Shown: positions 34,572 through 44,065, counted from the first letter of the stretch. The stretch is 64,000 nucleotides of DNA from Spirosoma sp. KUDC1026 (GCF_013375035.1 NZ_CP056032.1:2526001-2590000), one strand, 5' to 3'. Notes: generated by a model from the letters alone, not told the origin. Numbers and translations are program-made.

Positions 34572-36326
34572 CTAGATATTTTTCTGCTTCACTTGGTCAA
34601 TTAAATAGTCCGAGGTACGCATAGAAGCTGCCAGAATAGTCCACGTCACGTTCTTATCGCCCTGTGTAACAAAAGGAGCGGCATCGACGACGAACAGATT
34701 TTTGACTTCGTGTGCCTGCTGGTATTTATTCAGCGCCGACGTTTTAGGATCGTTCCCCATGCGTACGGTGCCCACTTCATGAATAATTCGGCCAGGGGCA
34801 GCCAGGCCGTAGCCATGAGCCGTATTGGGACCAGGTTTAGCCCCTAACGGAATACCTCCCATCGCGTGAATAATTTCCTCGAAGGTGTCCTGCATGTGCT
34901 TGGCCTGCTTCACTTCATAGTCTGACCATTTGTAATGAAAACGTAGGGTTGGAATACCGTATTTATCGACGCTATTCGGATCGATTTCGCAATAGTTGCT
35001 TTCGAGCGGCACGGGTTCACCGCGACCGGCCATGCTGATATAAGCACCGTAAAAGCGCCGATAATCGTCTTTCAGCCCAGCGCCGTATCCACCTCCCGGC
35101 TTCATTTTGCCCTGTCGATCGGGAATGACGCCATTCTGAGCTTCGATGCCTGCCCCGTAGCCGTAACCGGGCATCGTCATCCCTCCGCCATATTCGATGT
35201 GGTAGCCCCGTGGAAAATCCAGTTTTTTGTTATCCAGCCACCAGGGGGTAAAGACGTGCATGCCACCTACGCCATCTTCGTTGTACCGCTTACGGTCCAT
35301 CAACGCTGGTACAAACGCCGAACGACTGGCACCAGTTGAGTCGTTGAGGTATTTACCAATGACCCCGCTGCCGTTGGCAAGCCCGTTCGGAAAACGGGCT
35401 GATTTTGAGTTGAGCAGCAGCCTGGCTGATTCGCAGGTGCTGGCCCCCACCATAACCGCTTTGGCACGTACCGTAATTTCCTGTAGACTTTGCTTGTCGA
35501 CGTAGCTCACGCCGGTGGCTAATCCCGTATTGGGGTCCGTCAGGATCTCGCGGGCCATCGCGCCGTTGATGAGGGTTACGTTACCGGTCTTGACGGCGGG
35601 AATGCAGAGCACCGATGAGGCCGAAAAATCAGCGTATGCCTGACAGCCCCGATTACACTGGCGGCAGTAGAAACACTGGCCCCGCTCGTTGTTGATGGGT
35701 TTCGTCAGAATACTTAGCCGCGACGGAATAACCGGAATACCAATCTGCGTCCCAGCCTTCCGTAACATCAGCTCGTGAAGACGGGGTTTGGGCGGGGGCA
35801 GAAAAATACCATCCGGCTCGTTGGGCAGGTTCTCGACGGAGCCGAACACGCCAATGAGCCGATCGACACGGTCGTAATAGGGTTTGAAATCTTCGTAACT
35901 GACCGGCCAGTCATCGCCCACGCCCGATAGCGAACGGCGTCGGAAATCATCGGGGCCGAAGCGCATCGAAATTCGGCCCCAGTGGTTGGTACGTCCGCCG
36001 AGCATGCGCGACCGAAACCAGTTGAACTCGGTACCGGCCTGAGCGGAGTAAGGTTCGCCGTCGATCTGCCACCCGCCCCAGGCTGCATCGAAATCACCAC
36101 CCGACCGGAATTCGGTTGCGGCTCCGCGCCGGGGTGACTCCCACGGCCATTTTAGCTGCGTGATGTATTTCGGATCGGCCGGATCGTAGTAACCACCCGC
36201 TTCGAGCAACACCACTTTGGCTCCTGCTTTAGCCAGCATATAGGCTGCCATACCACCACCCGCCCCTGAGCCAACGATGGCTACGTCATAAACGACCGGT
36301 GCTTTCTTCAATTGAGGTATCTCCAT
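34572..36326 (-). CDS. GMC family oxidoreductase
   Basis: A 584-residue FAD-dependent oxidoreductase of the glucose-methanol-choline type. The dinucleotide fold is V-G-S-G-A-G-G-G-M-A near residue 22 and ends in L-L-E-A-G-G. The C-terminal domain carries H-E-V-G-T-V-R-M-G and N-x-T-W-T-I. A Cys-rich stretch F-Y-C-R-Q-C-N-R-G-C near 232 is typical of the bacterial sugar/gluconate dehydrogenase-like branch, which usually works with a separate subunit 3. Start set at ATG 36326; TTG 36356 overlaps a TACTTTTG -7 box (36354-36361). No subunit 3 gene is found upstream. Confidence 0.87.
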   Translation of the reverse strand: MEIPQLKKAPVVYDVAIVGSGAGGGMAAYMLAKAGAKVVLLEAGGYYDPADPKYITQLKWPWESPRRGAATEFRSGGDFDAAWGGWQIDGEPYSAQAGTEFNWFRSRMLGGRTNHWGRISMRFGPDDFRRRSLSGVGDDWPVSYEDFKPYYDRVDRLIGVFGSVENLPNEPDGIFLPPPKPRLHELMLRKAGTQIGIPVIPSRLSILTKPINNERGQCFYCRQCNRGCQAYADFSASSVLCIPAVKTGNVTLINGAMAREILTDPNTGLATGVSYVDKQSLQEITVRAKAVMVGASTCESARLLLNSKSARFPNGLANGSGVIGKYLNDSTGASRSAFVPALMDRKRYNEDGVGGMHVFTPWWLDNKKLDFPRGYHIEYGGGMTMPGYGYGAGIEAQNGVIPDRQGKMKPGGGYGAGLKDDYRRFYGAYISMAGRGEPVPLESNYCEIDPNSVDKYGIPTLRFHYKWSDYEVKQAKHMQDTFEEIIHAMGGIPLGAKPGPNTAHGYGLAAPGRIIHEVGTVRMGNDPKTSALNKYQQAHEVKNLFVVDAAPFVTQGDKNVTWTILAASMRTSDYLIDQVKQKNI

Positions 36327-36353
36327 CGGGACGAGTATCGAATCTACATAGCT

Positions 36354-36361
36354 CAAAAGTA
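36354..36361 (-). promoter_or_regulatory. Candidate -7 box (TACTTTTG) for the GMC gene
   Basis: A minus-strand TAnnTTTG match 28 bases before the chosen ATG; it overlaps the alternative TTG start, arguing for the shorter protein. No -33 TTG at the usual distance. Confidence 0.45.
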
Positions 36362-36519
36362 GCAGGCTGGTTTAACCTACTGATCGAATGATATATTGCT
36401 CATTGACAGGTCTGTACCAACCGGATACTAGCGAAAACGAATGCAATACTGAAAATGAGTATACCTTACGGCCAGGCGGGTAAATCTGAGTTATTTGCCC
36501 GGTTGAAATTGCGAAAACA

Positions 36520-36866
36520 GTGACGAACGCTCAGCCAATTATCGACCAGATTGAGACCCTGAACCCGGCGAATGATGCCGAGATGACCGGGATTGACGCG
36601 CAGGTATGGCACTACGTATATGGAAAGGATACCGTACCACCGTTACCGGCTATCCCCGTTACACACGCTCGCGCGACGTATTAAAAGCGATTCGACCCGC
36701 TAGTTTTCTGGTGAAAATTGAGAACTGGGAAAAGTTTACGGCCGTCTATGGCTGTTTTATATTGCCGGATGGGACCCTTGCCGATTTTGACTCCGGACAG
36801 GGTACTACTGAGGAACTGGCTGAACTGCACGTCATTCTTCAGGGTATTGCTTACAGCCGTACGTGA
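36520..36866 (+). pseudogene. Frameshifted small protein, phage ABA-sandwich-like
   Basis: From GTG 36520 one frame reads about 45 residues (ending ...P-P-L-P-A-I-P) and stops at 36679; the second frame, entered at the CCCC run 36654-36657, reads R-Y-T-R-S-R-D-V-L-K-A-I-R-P and continues to 36866. Joined by one extra base they give a ~115-residue protein whose Y-T-x-S-x-D-x-x-x-A pattern and W-x-x-F-x-A-x-x-G segment resemble the small phage ABA sandwich domain. The family assignment is tentative. The gene looks broken, and IS3 debris starts 2 bases after it. Confidence 0.5.
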
Positions 36867-36867
36867 C

Positions 36868-37862
36868 CGGAGATTATTAATTTACGAACAGATTGGACGG
36901 CTACAGCCGGGCGCGGTGCCCTGGAGTTAAGCTGGCTCAAGAAAATGGAGACCAATCCTTGGCATGATCGGGCAGCCTTCTCCTGAATTGAGTCTCGACG
37001 ACAATGCTGGCTTTTAAGTGTCAGCCGGGCAGGCCTAGCCTATGAGCCTGTCACGGCCGATGAACAGACCTTACAGATCATGCGTTGGCTCGATGAGTGG
37101 TATAATATAGAGCATCCTGAACTGGGCCATCGGCACCTTGTGGTACTCCTGAAGCAGGAGGGCTGGGCAATAAATAGCAAGTGTACGCCGGTTAATAGCC
37201 TTGATGGGGCTGGAAACGCAGTCGCTTCGGCAATCCGATCCCTAAGTCCAATTTGTCGAAGTCGGGTGTACCCTGATACCGTTTTTTTATCCGCTGAGAG
37301 ACTTAGTTATTCATAGTGTTCATCAGGTCCAGGCCACCGCACAGGTGGCCTAGCGATATTACGTATATTCCGATGCCCAGAGGCTTTTTTTATGAGATGG
37401 CCATCTTGAAGTTGCGCAGCCGCTATGTCTTGCATTGGGAGCTGAGTAACACGATCGAAGCCGATTGGTGCGTAGCCACATTACAGAAAAGTCTATAATA
37501 ATGGGGGGTAGGCCTAGGTCTTCAATACGGATCAGGCCGGGCGGCCGCTACCGCAACCAGTTCTCCAGTGTGATTTTGTTGCCGTGCTATAAGGCCATCA
37601 AATTACCATTAGTTGGGACAGTAAGGAACGAGCCTTAGACAACATCTATTGTACAGAACGCTTCTGGCGGACGTTAAAATGCGAGGATGTGTACCTGCGG
37701 AACTACCAAACTGGTGGCGAGTTACGGGTAGGTTTAGCCAAGTATTTCCAATATTACAAGCACCAACGACCTCATCAATCGCTGGTCTATCGTACATCAG
37801 CTGTGATACTAATGGAAGGGAAAGAAAATAACATACATCTGTCAACTAATCATTTCGTTTAG
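36868..37862 (+). mobile_element. Decayed IS3-family transposase (orfA end plus orfB)
   Basis: Several frames together spell an IS3-type transposase. Near 36871: I-Y-E-Q-I-G-R-L-Q, then L-E-L-S-W-L-K-K (orfA coiled coil). Near 36984-37190: the HTH_21-like segment with L-D-E-W-Y and G-H-R-H-L-V-V-L-L-K-Q-E-G. Near 37340: D-I-T-Y-I-P-M-P-R-G-F (first catalytic Asp), then near 37518 N-T-D-Q, and near 37620 S-K-E-R-A-L-D-N-I-Y and Y-K-H-Q-R-P-H-Q-S-L to a stop at 37862. At least three frameshifts and two in-frame stops (36980 and 37591 areas) make it inactive. No terminal inverted repeats or target duplication were recognised. Confidence 0.85.
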
Positions 37863-37993
37863 CTGAATGGTGGTATAGAGAATGGTTACACTATATTGAC
37901 CCGGTTAAATCATTGCACAGTGATGAACGTTCAATTAATTATCACCCTGATTAACCGGGAATCGCTACCTTCTATTGACCCTATTGCCAGACC

Positions 37994-38785
37994 ATGTTCA
38001 CGTTTGATTTGCTTGTCAACCTAACCAACCTCAGCTTCGATAACATTCAGTATGAGATTGAGAATTTGTTGATTTATTTAGGCAGTAATAGCCAGATCAT
38101 TGAGCAAAAGCACCAATATATCCTGGACGACAATCGCCTGAGAATACCAGTTACTTGCCCTCAAGAGAATTCCCTGGCTGCCCAGTATAGCCATCGATTT
38201 GCTCTTCATTGCCTGGAACAGTTACAAATCAAAACACAGGCCCCGCTGGACATTCGGCCCACCGGTCGAGCCGCTGATAAGTCAGATTATCAGGTTCCGG
38301 TTGACTCAAGTAACTATATTCTTTACGGGGGCGGTTTTTCACCGGTTGTATGTGGTGATACCTATCGGCCCATTCCCCTATACCTGTTTCCCCCGCTGAA
38401 TTCAGAGACTAATTCTTATCAGGACCTAAACTACTGGCATTACGCTTATCAGAGTCTGGATGATTTATGGCTGCTCTATGACTATGGGGAGCGATTTGCC
38501 CTAAGGCAGCTTCAACAAGTAGGCTCGCCCTTTGCTCAGCAGGGGCGAAACTTATGCCAGCAAATTGAGCAACTTACCGGTAAACCAACCTACTACTTTT
38601 TAGACAATCGGCGCAGCTGGAGCGAAACCCAGGATAGGGCTTGGAAATGTCCCCTGACCGGCAAGGAGTGGCTGATTGAGGGCAGTACCTTCAATGACTT
38701 TATTGGGTTTAAATGTGAGGAGTCTCGCTTGGTTTCTGAGTTGTCCAGCATGGTGCGTACTCGTGCCGCTCGCCCCAAAAAATAG
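37994..38785 (+). CDS. DUF2310 family protein with degenerate zinc ribbon
   Basis: A 263-residue protein matching, from memory, DUF2310 ('Zn-ribbon-containing, possibly nucleic-acid-binding'). Support: the middle C-G-D-x-Y-R-P-I-P-L-Y segment near 124, I-E-Q-L-T-G-K-P-T-Y-Y near 190, and a C-terminal ribbon region with F-x-x-F-I-G-F-K-C near 236. In family members two C-x-x-C pairs bind zinc; here they read C-P-L-T and C-E-E-S, so only one Cys of each pair remains. The gene appears lower in G+C than its neighbours and sits right after the IS3 remnant. Acquisition by transfer is likely. The function is unknown. Confidence 0.6.
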   Translation: MFTFDLLVNLTNLSFDNIQYEIENLLIYLGSNSQIIEQKHQYILDDNRLRIPVTCPQENSLAAQYSHRFALHCLEQLQIKTQAPLDIRPTGRAADKSDYQVPVDSSNYILYGGGFSPVVCGDTYRPIPLYLFPPLNSETNSYQDLNYWHYAYQSLDDLWLLYDYGERFALRQLQQVGSPFAQQGRNLCQQIEQLTGKPTYYFLDNRRSWSETQDRAWKCPLTGKEWLIEGSTFNDFIGFKCEESRLVSELSSMVRTRAARPKK

Positions 38786-38915
38786 GTTAAACGTCGAAAA
38801 ATTTGACGAACTGTTACCATAAGGCAGGCAGGGATTATACCAAGCGTTCCTGAGATTTCAGTTGGCTTTGTTCCGTTATTTGTTGATACTTTTAGGAATA
38901 CCTGCCTCTCCGACT

Positions 38916-40058
38916 ATGACCTCCGAATTAACGTCTACTCGTATCCCATCGCAGAAAATTTACTATCTCGACACGATCAAACTCCTGCTTACGGGACTGG
39001 TGATCCTGCATCATACCATGATTGCCTATGGCGCACCAGGTGGCTGGTACTTCAAGGAGTCAACGGCTAGTCTACCCGCCAAATTGGTGCTAACGGTTTT
39101 TGTGGCCGCTAATCAGTCCTTTTTTATGGGCATGTTTTTTATGCTGTCGGCCTATTTCGTCGGGCCGTCTTACGAGCGAAAAGGAGCGGCTACCTTCGTT
39201 ATTGATCGGCTGAAACGACTGGGAATTCCGCTGCTGATTTACTCGTTCGTGCTGGCGACGATCATGAATTTTCTGGTGTACCGATATGGCCAGCACCATG
39301 AGGTTACGTTCTGGCAATTCGTAAATGGCTACGATGGCTGGATTTCGCCGGGTGTCATGTGGTTTGTGGAAGCGCTGCTGTTGTTTACGCTGATTTACGT
39401 GGCGATACGGCAAGTGTCTTTGCTACGTTTCAGCCTGAAATGTCCCGGAACCGGAACCATTCTGCTGGGCGCGGTAGTGCTGGGCCTGATCAGCTTTTTA
39501 GTCCGGATTGTGTTTCCGGTAGGTTGGGTGTGGGAGCCTTTTGGCTTTCAATTTGCGCACTTCCCGCAATACGTTGCGCTGTTTGGGGTAGGAATACTGG
39601 CGCAGCAGAATAACTGGTTCGACCAACTGTCGCAGGAGCAGGGTCGTTTTTTTGGTCGGCTTGCTGTGACGCTGGCATTTCTTGTTTTTCCGCTGATGGT
39701 TTTGGCCGCCGTAGCGTTCAAAATTACCGCCACCAGTATGAGCGATGGCTGGAGCGTTCAATCATTTCTCTATAGTATCTGGGAGCAACTGACGGGTATC
39801 TCGATTATTGTAGCCCTGCTCTGGACGGGAAAACAGAAATGGAACTACACAACCCCCCGCCTGACGAAGGCTTCCCGTTACGCCTTCGCTATGTATGTAT
39901 TTCATCCACTGGTTGTTATTTCGCTGACGCTTCTCTTGAGTAGCCTGTCATTCGAACCGCTTATCAAACTAGTAATAGCTGCCCCGCTGGCTCTACTCGG
40001 CTCGTACGGACTTGCTGCGTTGATCGTGCGGAGCCCGGGGGCAAAGCAACTTTTCTGA
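38916..40058 (+). CDS. Acyltransferase 3 family membrane protein
   Basis: A 380-residue polytopic protein with about ten hydrophobic segments. The family signature occurs near the N-terminus as Y-L-D-T-I-K-x-L-L, with H-H-T-M near residue 32 and R-L-K-R-L-G-I-P near 104. These O-acyltransferases modify surface polysaccharides, lipids or peptidoglycan; the substrate is unknown. Start at ATG 38916 because the longer reading from 38862 adds a hydrophobic stretch not typical of the family. No sugar-transferase genes are adjacent. Confidence 0.83.
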   Translation: MTSELTSTRIPSQKIYYLDTIKLLLTGLVILHHTMIAYGAPGGWYFKESTASLPAKLVLTVFVAANQSFFMGMFFMLSAYFVGPSYERKGAATFVIDRLKRLGIPLLIYSFVLATIMNFLVYRYGQHHEVTFWQFVNGYDGWISPGVMWFVEALLLFTLIYVAIRQVSLLRFSLKCPGTGTILLGAVVLGLISFLVRIVFPVGWVWEPFGFQFAHFPQYVALFGVGILAQQNNWFDQLSQEQGRFFGRLAVTLAFLVFPLMVLAAVAFKITATSMSDGWSVQSFLYSIWEQLTGISIIVALLWTGKQKWNYTTPRLTKASRYAFAMYVFHPLVVISLTLLLSSLSFEPLIKLVIAAPLALLGSYGLAALIVRSPGAKQLF

Positions 40059-40079
40059 GGACCAGGCCCGGCGTAATCG

Positions 40080-40838
40080 TTATTTCCCCTCTTTCATAAC
40101 TTCAGATACTTTATCCGTTCCGATAATGTCAACGCCTAATTTTTTCAACTGTTTCAAGGCGTTCGCGTTAGGGGGGACGTTCGACAGCCGGAAAGGTTTG
40201 TTGGAACTGTGGGCGCGTTTGAGTACCCGTTTGAGCTTGTCCTGATCGGCTTCGGGCATTTTGCCTTCGCCGTTCCACTGGGAATAGGAGTCAAAATTGT
40301 CGCTGATCATAGCTACTTTAACCAGCGTTTCCTCGTCGTAAATTTCACTCGGACGTCCGTCGAATTGCAGGAGTGCCGACTGATCGAGAAAGGATTCAAT
40401 TTTTGGTCGGTTACCGCTGATGATAATCTGAACGGCGTTGGGATTCGCGGTTCGGTTGAATAGCATTACGTTCTGCTGAAGTTGATCGACCAGGGCGGTA
40501 AGAACGGCTTCCTGGTTGTCTTTTACGTCGAGTACTAAACCAAACGTGTATCGCCGGTCCGGGCTGACGTAGCCATCATGCTGGGCAAACAAACGTCTAA
40601 TGGGAGAAAGGTAGAGTGAGTCAAGGGTAGGAGCCGGCGTACCGGGTTGCGGTTTCGTGGACGAAATGACAAGTTTGTCGTTCTGCAGCCAGACATCGGC
40701 TTCGATAAAATCGGCTTTCTGTTCGTAAGCTGTTATGAATGGTCTGGGCTGGCGATGATCGTCCTGCGCCAGAATTTTCTGAGCAACGGCCGCCGAAAAA
40801 GGAAACAGGAATGAAAGAAGCAGGACCAGATAGCGCAT
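40080..40838 (-). CDS. Exported GDPD/PI-PLC-like (AIM6-type) protein
   Basis: A 252-residue protein with a signal peptide (cleavage near A-V-A-Q at 18-21). The mature part has the TIM-barrel phosphodiesterase pattern: H-R-Q near 28, F-I-E-A-D-V-W near 43, L-V-L-D-V-K-D near 106, and a final V-D-I-I-G-T-D strand near 236. This resembles the glycerophosphodiester phosphodiesterase / PLC-like superfamily, closest in style to the AIM6 branch. Not all catalytic histidines of true GDPDs are obvious, so activity is uncertain. It converges with the acyltransferase gene and is divergent from fabG. Confidence 0.68.
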   Translation of the reverse strand: MRYLVLLLSFLFPFSAAVAQKILAQDDHRQPRPFITAYEQKADFIEADVWLQNDKLVISSTKPQPGTPAPTLDSLYLSPIRRLFAQHDGYVSPDRRYTFGLVLDVKDNQEAVLTALVDQLQQNVMLFNRTANPNAVQIIISGNRPKIESFLDQSALLQFDGRPSEIYDEETLVKVAMISDNFDSYSQWNGEGKMPEADQDKLKRVLKRAHSSNKPFRLSNVPPNANALKQLKKLGVDIIGTDKVSEVMKEGK

Positions 40839-40903
40839 GATGGGGAGCTTAGTTTTGGACAAAGTAACACAGCTTCGGGGCGAAAGCAAAAGAAACGCAT
40901 ACC

Positions 40904-40933
40904 TTGTCGTTTAGCCCTAAAGCGTTATTTTTG
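40904..40933 (+). promoter_or_regulatory. fabG promoter (TTG-N19-TATTTTTG)
   Basis: TTG at 40904-40906, then 19 bases, then TATTTTTG at 40926-40933: both elements of the Bacteroidota promoter consensus at correct spacing. The leader to the fabG ATG (40991) would be about 50 bases. Confidence 0.75.
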
Positions 40934-40990
40934 ACGCTTCTAGTTTTTATCAATAGTCGGCCAATATAGAGGGCCGACAATAAGCTAACA

Positions 40991-41737
40991 ATGGATTTAT
41001 TAAAAGGAAAAGTTGCGCTGATTACGGGCGCATCGCGGGGCATCGGTCGGGCAATGGCCCTGAAATTTGCGCAGGAGGGCGCGACGGTCGCTTTTACGTA
41101 TCTGTCGAGCGTTGAGAAAGGCCAGGCGCTGGAAGACGAACTGCGGGCGTTTGGTGGTGAAGCCAAAGGCTACCGGTCGGATGCGTCGGACTATAAAGCG
41201 GCCGAAGAACTGATCAACCAAGTAATTACTGACTTTGGTAAACTGGACGTATTGATCAATAACGCCGGGATTACCAAAGACGGGCTCTTGATGCGGATGA
41301 CCGAAGAACAATGGGATTCGGTTATTAACGTTAACTTAAAGTCGGTCTTTAACCTGACGAAAGCAGCCACGAAATCCATGATGAAAGCTCGGGCCGGATC
41401 GATCATTAACCTGACGTCGGTGGTGGGTATTCGGGGTAACGCGGGTCAGGCGAACTACGCAGCGTCGAAAGCTGGTATTATTGGCTTTACCAAATCCGTG
41501 GCGCTGGAGCTGGGGTCGCGGAATATTCGCTCCAACGCCATCGCTCCTGGTTTTATTGAAACAGAAATGACCGGCGAAGTCAACGAAAAAGCCGTTGAAG
41601 AATGGAAACAGTCGATCCCGATGAAACGGGGCGGCCTGCCCGAAGACGTAGCCAACTGCGCTGTTTTCCTCGCATCCGACATGTCGGCTTATATCACCGG
41701 CCAGGTACTGCAGGTAGACGGTGGAATGTTAACCTAG
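40991..41737 (+). CDS. fabG: 3-oxoacyl-[acyl-carrier-protein] reductase
   Basis: A 248-residue SDR with the exact FabG pattern: T-G-A-S-R-G-I-G at 12-19, N-N-A-G-I near 89, catalytic Ser in N-L-T-S-V-V-G near 140 and Y-A-A-S-K at 154-158, then the A-P-G-F-I-E-T-E-M-T segment and the C-terminal G-Q-V-L-Q-V-D-G-G-M. FabG reduces beta-ketoacyl-ACP in type II fatty-acid synthesis using NADPH. No other fab genes are in the window. A purine-rich hairpin element follows at 41738-41840. Confidence 0.93.
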   Translation: MDLLKGKVALITGASRGIGRAMALKFAQEGATVAFTYLSSVEKGQALEDELRAFGGEAKGYRSDASDYKAAEELINQVITDFGKLDVLINNAGITKDGLLMRMTEEQWDSVINVNLKSVFNLTKAATKSMMKARAGSIINLTSVVGIRGNAGQANYAASKAGIIGFTKSVALELGSRNIRSNAIAPGFIETEMTGEVNEKAVEEWKQSIPMKRGGLPEDVANCAVFLASDMSAYITGQVLQVDGGMLT

Positions 41738-41840
41738 AAGGGAGAAAGGAGGAAAGGGGGGAAGGAGAAAGGCGTTGAATAGTGCACTGTCCGCTGGTTT
41801 TCCTTTCCTCCTTTCCTTCCCCTCCTCCTTCCTCCTTGTC
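41738..41840. repeat. Intergenic purine/pyrimidine inverted-repeat element
   Basis: Left arm 41738-41772 is built of AAGGAGAAAGG/GGAGGAAAGG words; right arm 41798-41835 is the matching TCC/TTCC-rich counterpart. The arms pair loosely over about 35 nt around a 25-nt loop. It lies between fabG and the VWA gene and forms most of the leader before the latter's ATG. Confidence 0.6.
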
Positions 41841-41843
41841 TTT

Positions 41844-43979
41844 ATGAACATAATTTTTCAATCGTCTCCCTGGTGGATTCTGGTTTGTTTGCTGGTCGGA
41901 GCGCTGTATGCGTACATCATGTATCAGCCGCTGCCGTTACCGGGCATGTCGTCGGCGAACGGCAGTGGAGATACTGTTGGTGGCATCGATAAACGAACGT
42001 CCTACGGGCTGGCTGCCTTGCGGTTTGTTGTCGTCAGTCTGCTCTGTTTCCTGCTGCTGAACCCGCTGATCCGCAGTATTCAGACACTAACCGAGAAACC
42101 AACGGTTGTACTGGCGATTGATAATTCAGAGTCCGTAGCGGCTGCCGGACGTCCGGCGTTAAACAAGGCGCTGACAAATCTGCAGCAGCTCCAGCAAAAA
42201 CTGAGTGAAAAAGGACTGGACGTAGCGGTACGTAACTTCGGTGATTCGCTAAGTAATGCCGATCTGACTCAGATTCCCTTTACCCAGCGAACAACAGACT
42301 TGTCAGGGCTTCTGTCCCGTATCCGGTCGGATTACGAAGGACGCAACCTGACGGACGTGGTCCTGGTGTCTGACGGCATTTTTAACCAGGGCGTATCACC
42401 CACGTTTGGTCAGTATCCATTCGCCGTCCAGACGATTGGATTAGGCGACACTATTCCTAAAAAAGACATTCAACTCAAAGGCGTCATCGCCAACCGGATT
42501 GCTTACCTGGGTAACCAGTTTCCGGTGCAGGCGGAAGTGATCAGTAACGGTTTTCAGGGCCGTACAGCTACCGTCGTATTACGGCAGAATGGAAAAGAGC
42601 TGGGTCGCCAAGCTGTCAGTTTTGGTCAGAACGATACGTTCAACCAGCTAACCTTCCAGACCACGGCGACGCAGAAAGGCGTTCAGCATTACGTCGTCGA
42701 AATCCTGCCGCAGCCGGGCGAATTCAGCACCCAAAACAATCGCCAGGACGTGTACCTGGATGTCATTGACGGACGAGAGAAAGTGCTGTTGCTGGCGCTG
42801 ACCCCGCACCCCGACGTAAAAGCGCTACGTAGTATTCTGGAGAAAAACGAGAACTACGAGGTGGACGTCCGGACGATAACCGGTGCTTCCGACCAAACAC
42901 CTCCGGCCGAAAAAGCGTACGACCTGATCATCCTGCACCAGATTCCGGACAATAGTGGACTCAGCTCGGCGCTGGTACAGCGTTATCTGGCAAAGAACAC
43001 GCCCATACTGTTCGTACTGGGAAATCAATCGGCGCTGGGCCCGTTCAATGCGTCAAACTCCATCGTTCAGATTGCCGGGCAGCCTGGTCAGAGCGACAAA
43101 GTAACGGGTGTATTAAATCCATCCTTCAAGCAACTTAACCTTGATCCGACCCGATTTGAGATATTGAGCAAGCTGCCACCTATGCTGGCTACGTACGGCG
43201 AATATCGGTTGCAACCGGGGAGTGAGGTTGTTTTGTGGCAGCAGATCGGTAGCGTGCGCACAACCAAGCCGCTGCTTGCGTTGAACGTAACGAGCCCCCG
43301 AAAAACAGCCGTGCTGGCTGGTGAAGGCCTATGGGCGTGGCGTCAGGAGGAATTTGCCCTGACCGAAAAGCAGGAGGTCGTTGACGAACTAATCCAGAAA
43401 GTTATCCAACTGATTTCCGTAAAGGAGGACCGGCGTAAGCTGCGGGTCTACCCAATCCGGAATGAGTTTGTAGCGGGCGAGAAGGTGATTTTCGAAACTG
43501 AAATCTACAACGACATCTACGAGCGGTTGTATGACAAACCCGTCCGGCTTGACATTACCGATGAGCGCGGCATCATCCGTAACTTCAATTATACCCCCAC
43601 CGCCGAAAACAGCCGCTTTGAAATCAGTCGTCTGCCCCAGGGCGCGTATCAGTTCAAGGCCAGCATCGCTGCGAGTCCCGGCGGAAAAGCCGAACAGGCA
43701 TCAGGTCAGTTTGTGGTCCGTGATCTACAGCTCGAAGCGCTGAACACAACCGCCGATCATGGTCTGCTCCGTCAACTGGCTCAGCAGACGGGTGGTCAGT
43801 TTTACAGCGCCGACCGCCTTGACGCGCTGGTAAACAGCCTGACGACGAAGCCCCATCCTGCCCGGCTGAGCAGTACCGAAGAGATGAACGAAATCATCAA
43901 CTGGCGCTGGCTATTCTTCGTCGTGCTGGCTTTCGTAACGATCGAATGGGCGCTGCGGAAGTTTTACGGAGGATATTAA
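41844..43979 (+). CDS. VWA domain-containing membrane protein (BatA-like)
   Basis: A 711-residue protein with an N-terminal membrane helix at about 10-28, a second hydrophobic segment near 65-83, and a final helix near 690-707. The N-terminal periplasmic part has a von Willebrand A-type fold with D-N-S-E-S near residue 97, a D-x-S-x-S MIDAS site. Large Ig-like and other beta-rich regions follow. The build resembles Bacteroidota proteins paired with BatA/BatB, but no moxR or bat genes are nearby. Start at ATG 41844 excludes a hydrophobic run produced by the low-complexity element upstream. Confidence 0.78.
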   Translation: MNIIFQSSPWWILVCLLVGALYAYIMYQPLPLPGMSSANGSGDTVGGIDKRTSYGLAALRFVVVSLLCFLLLNPLIRSIQTLTEKPTVVLAIDNSESVAAAGRPALNKALTNLQQLQQKLSEKGLDVAVRNFGDSLSNADLTQIPFTQRTTDLSGLLSRIRSDYEGRNLTDVVLVSDGIFNQGVSPTFGQYPFAVQTIGLGDTIPKKDIQLKGVIANRIAYLGNQFPVQAEVISNGFQGRTATVVLRQNGKELGRQAVSFGQNDTFNQLTFQTTATQKGVQHYVVEILPQPGEFSTQNNRQDVYLDVIDGREKVLLLALTPHPDVKALRSILEKNENYEVDVRTITGASDQTPPAEKAYDLIILHQIPDNSGLSSALVQRYLAKNTPILFVLGNQSALGPFNASNSIVQIAGQPGQSDKVTGVLNPSFKQLNLDPTRFEILSKLPPMLATYGEYRLQPGSEVVLWQQIGSVRTTKPLLALNVTSPRKTAVLAGEGLWAWRQEEFALTEKQEVVDELIQKVIQLISVKEDRRKLRVYPIRNEFVAGEKVIFETEIYNDIYERLYDKPVRLDITDERGIIRNFNYTPTAENSRFEISRLPQGAYQFKASIAASPGGKAEQASGQFVVRDLQLEALNTTADHGLLRQLAQQTGGQFYSADRLDALVNSLTTKPHPARLSSTEEMNEIINWRWLFFVVLAFVTIEWALRKFYGGY

Positions 43980-44057
43980 TAACGCTTCTTTTTTAAGATC
44001 ACCCTAACTTCTGAGGCCAGTAACCTACTGACGTGTCGGTTAATCCGGTCACTATTG

Positions 44058-44065
44058 TATTTTTG
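44058..44065 (+). promoter_or_regulatory. Candidate -7 box (TATTTTTG) for glyS
   Basis: An exact TAnnTTTG match ending 9 bases before the chosen glyS ATG; a longer reading from 44033 would include it. No -33 TTG at the usual distance. Confidence 0.4.
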
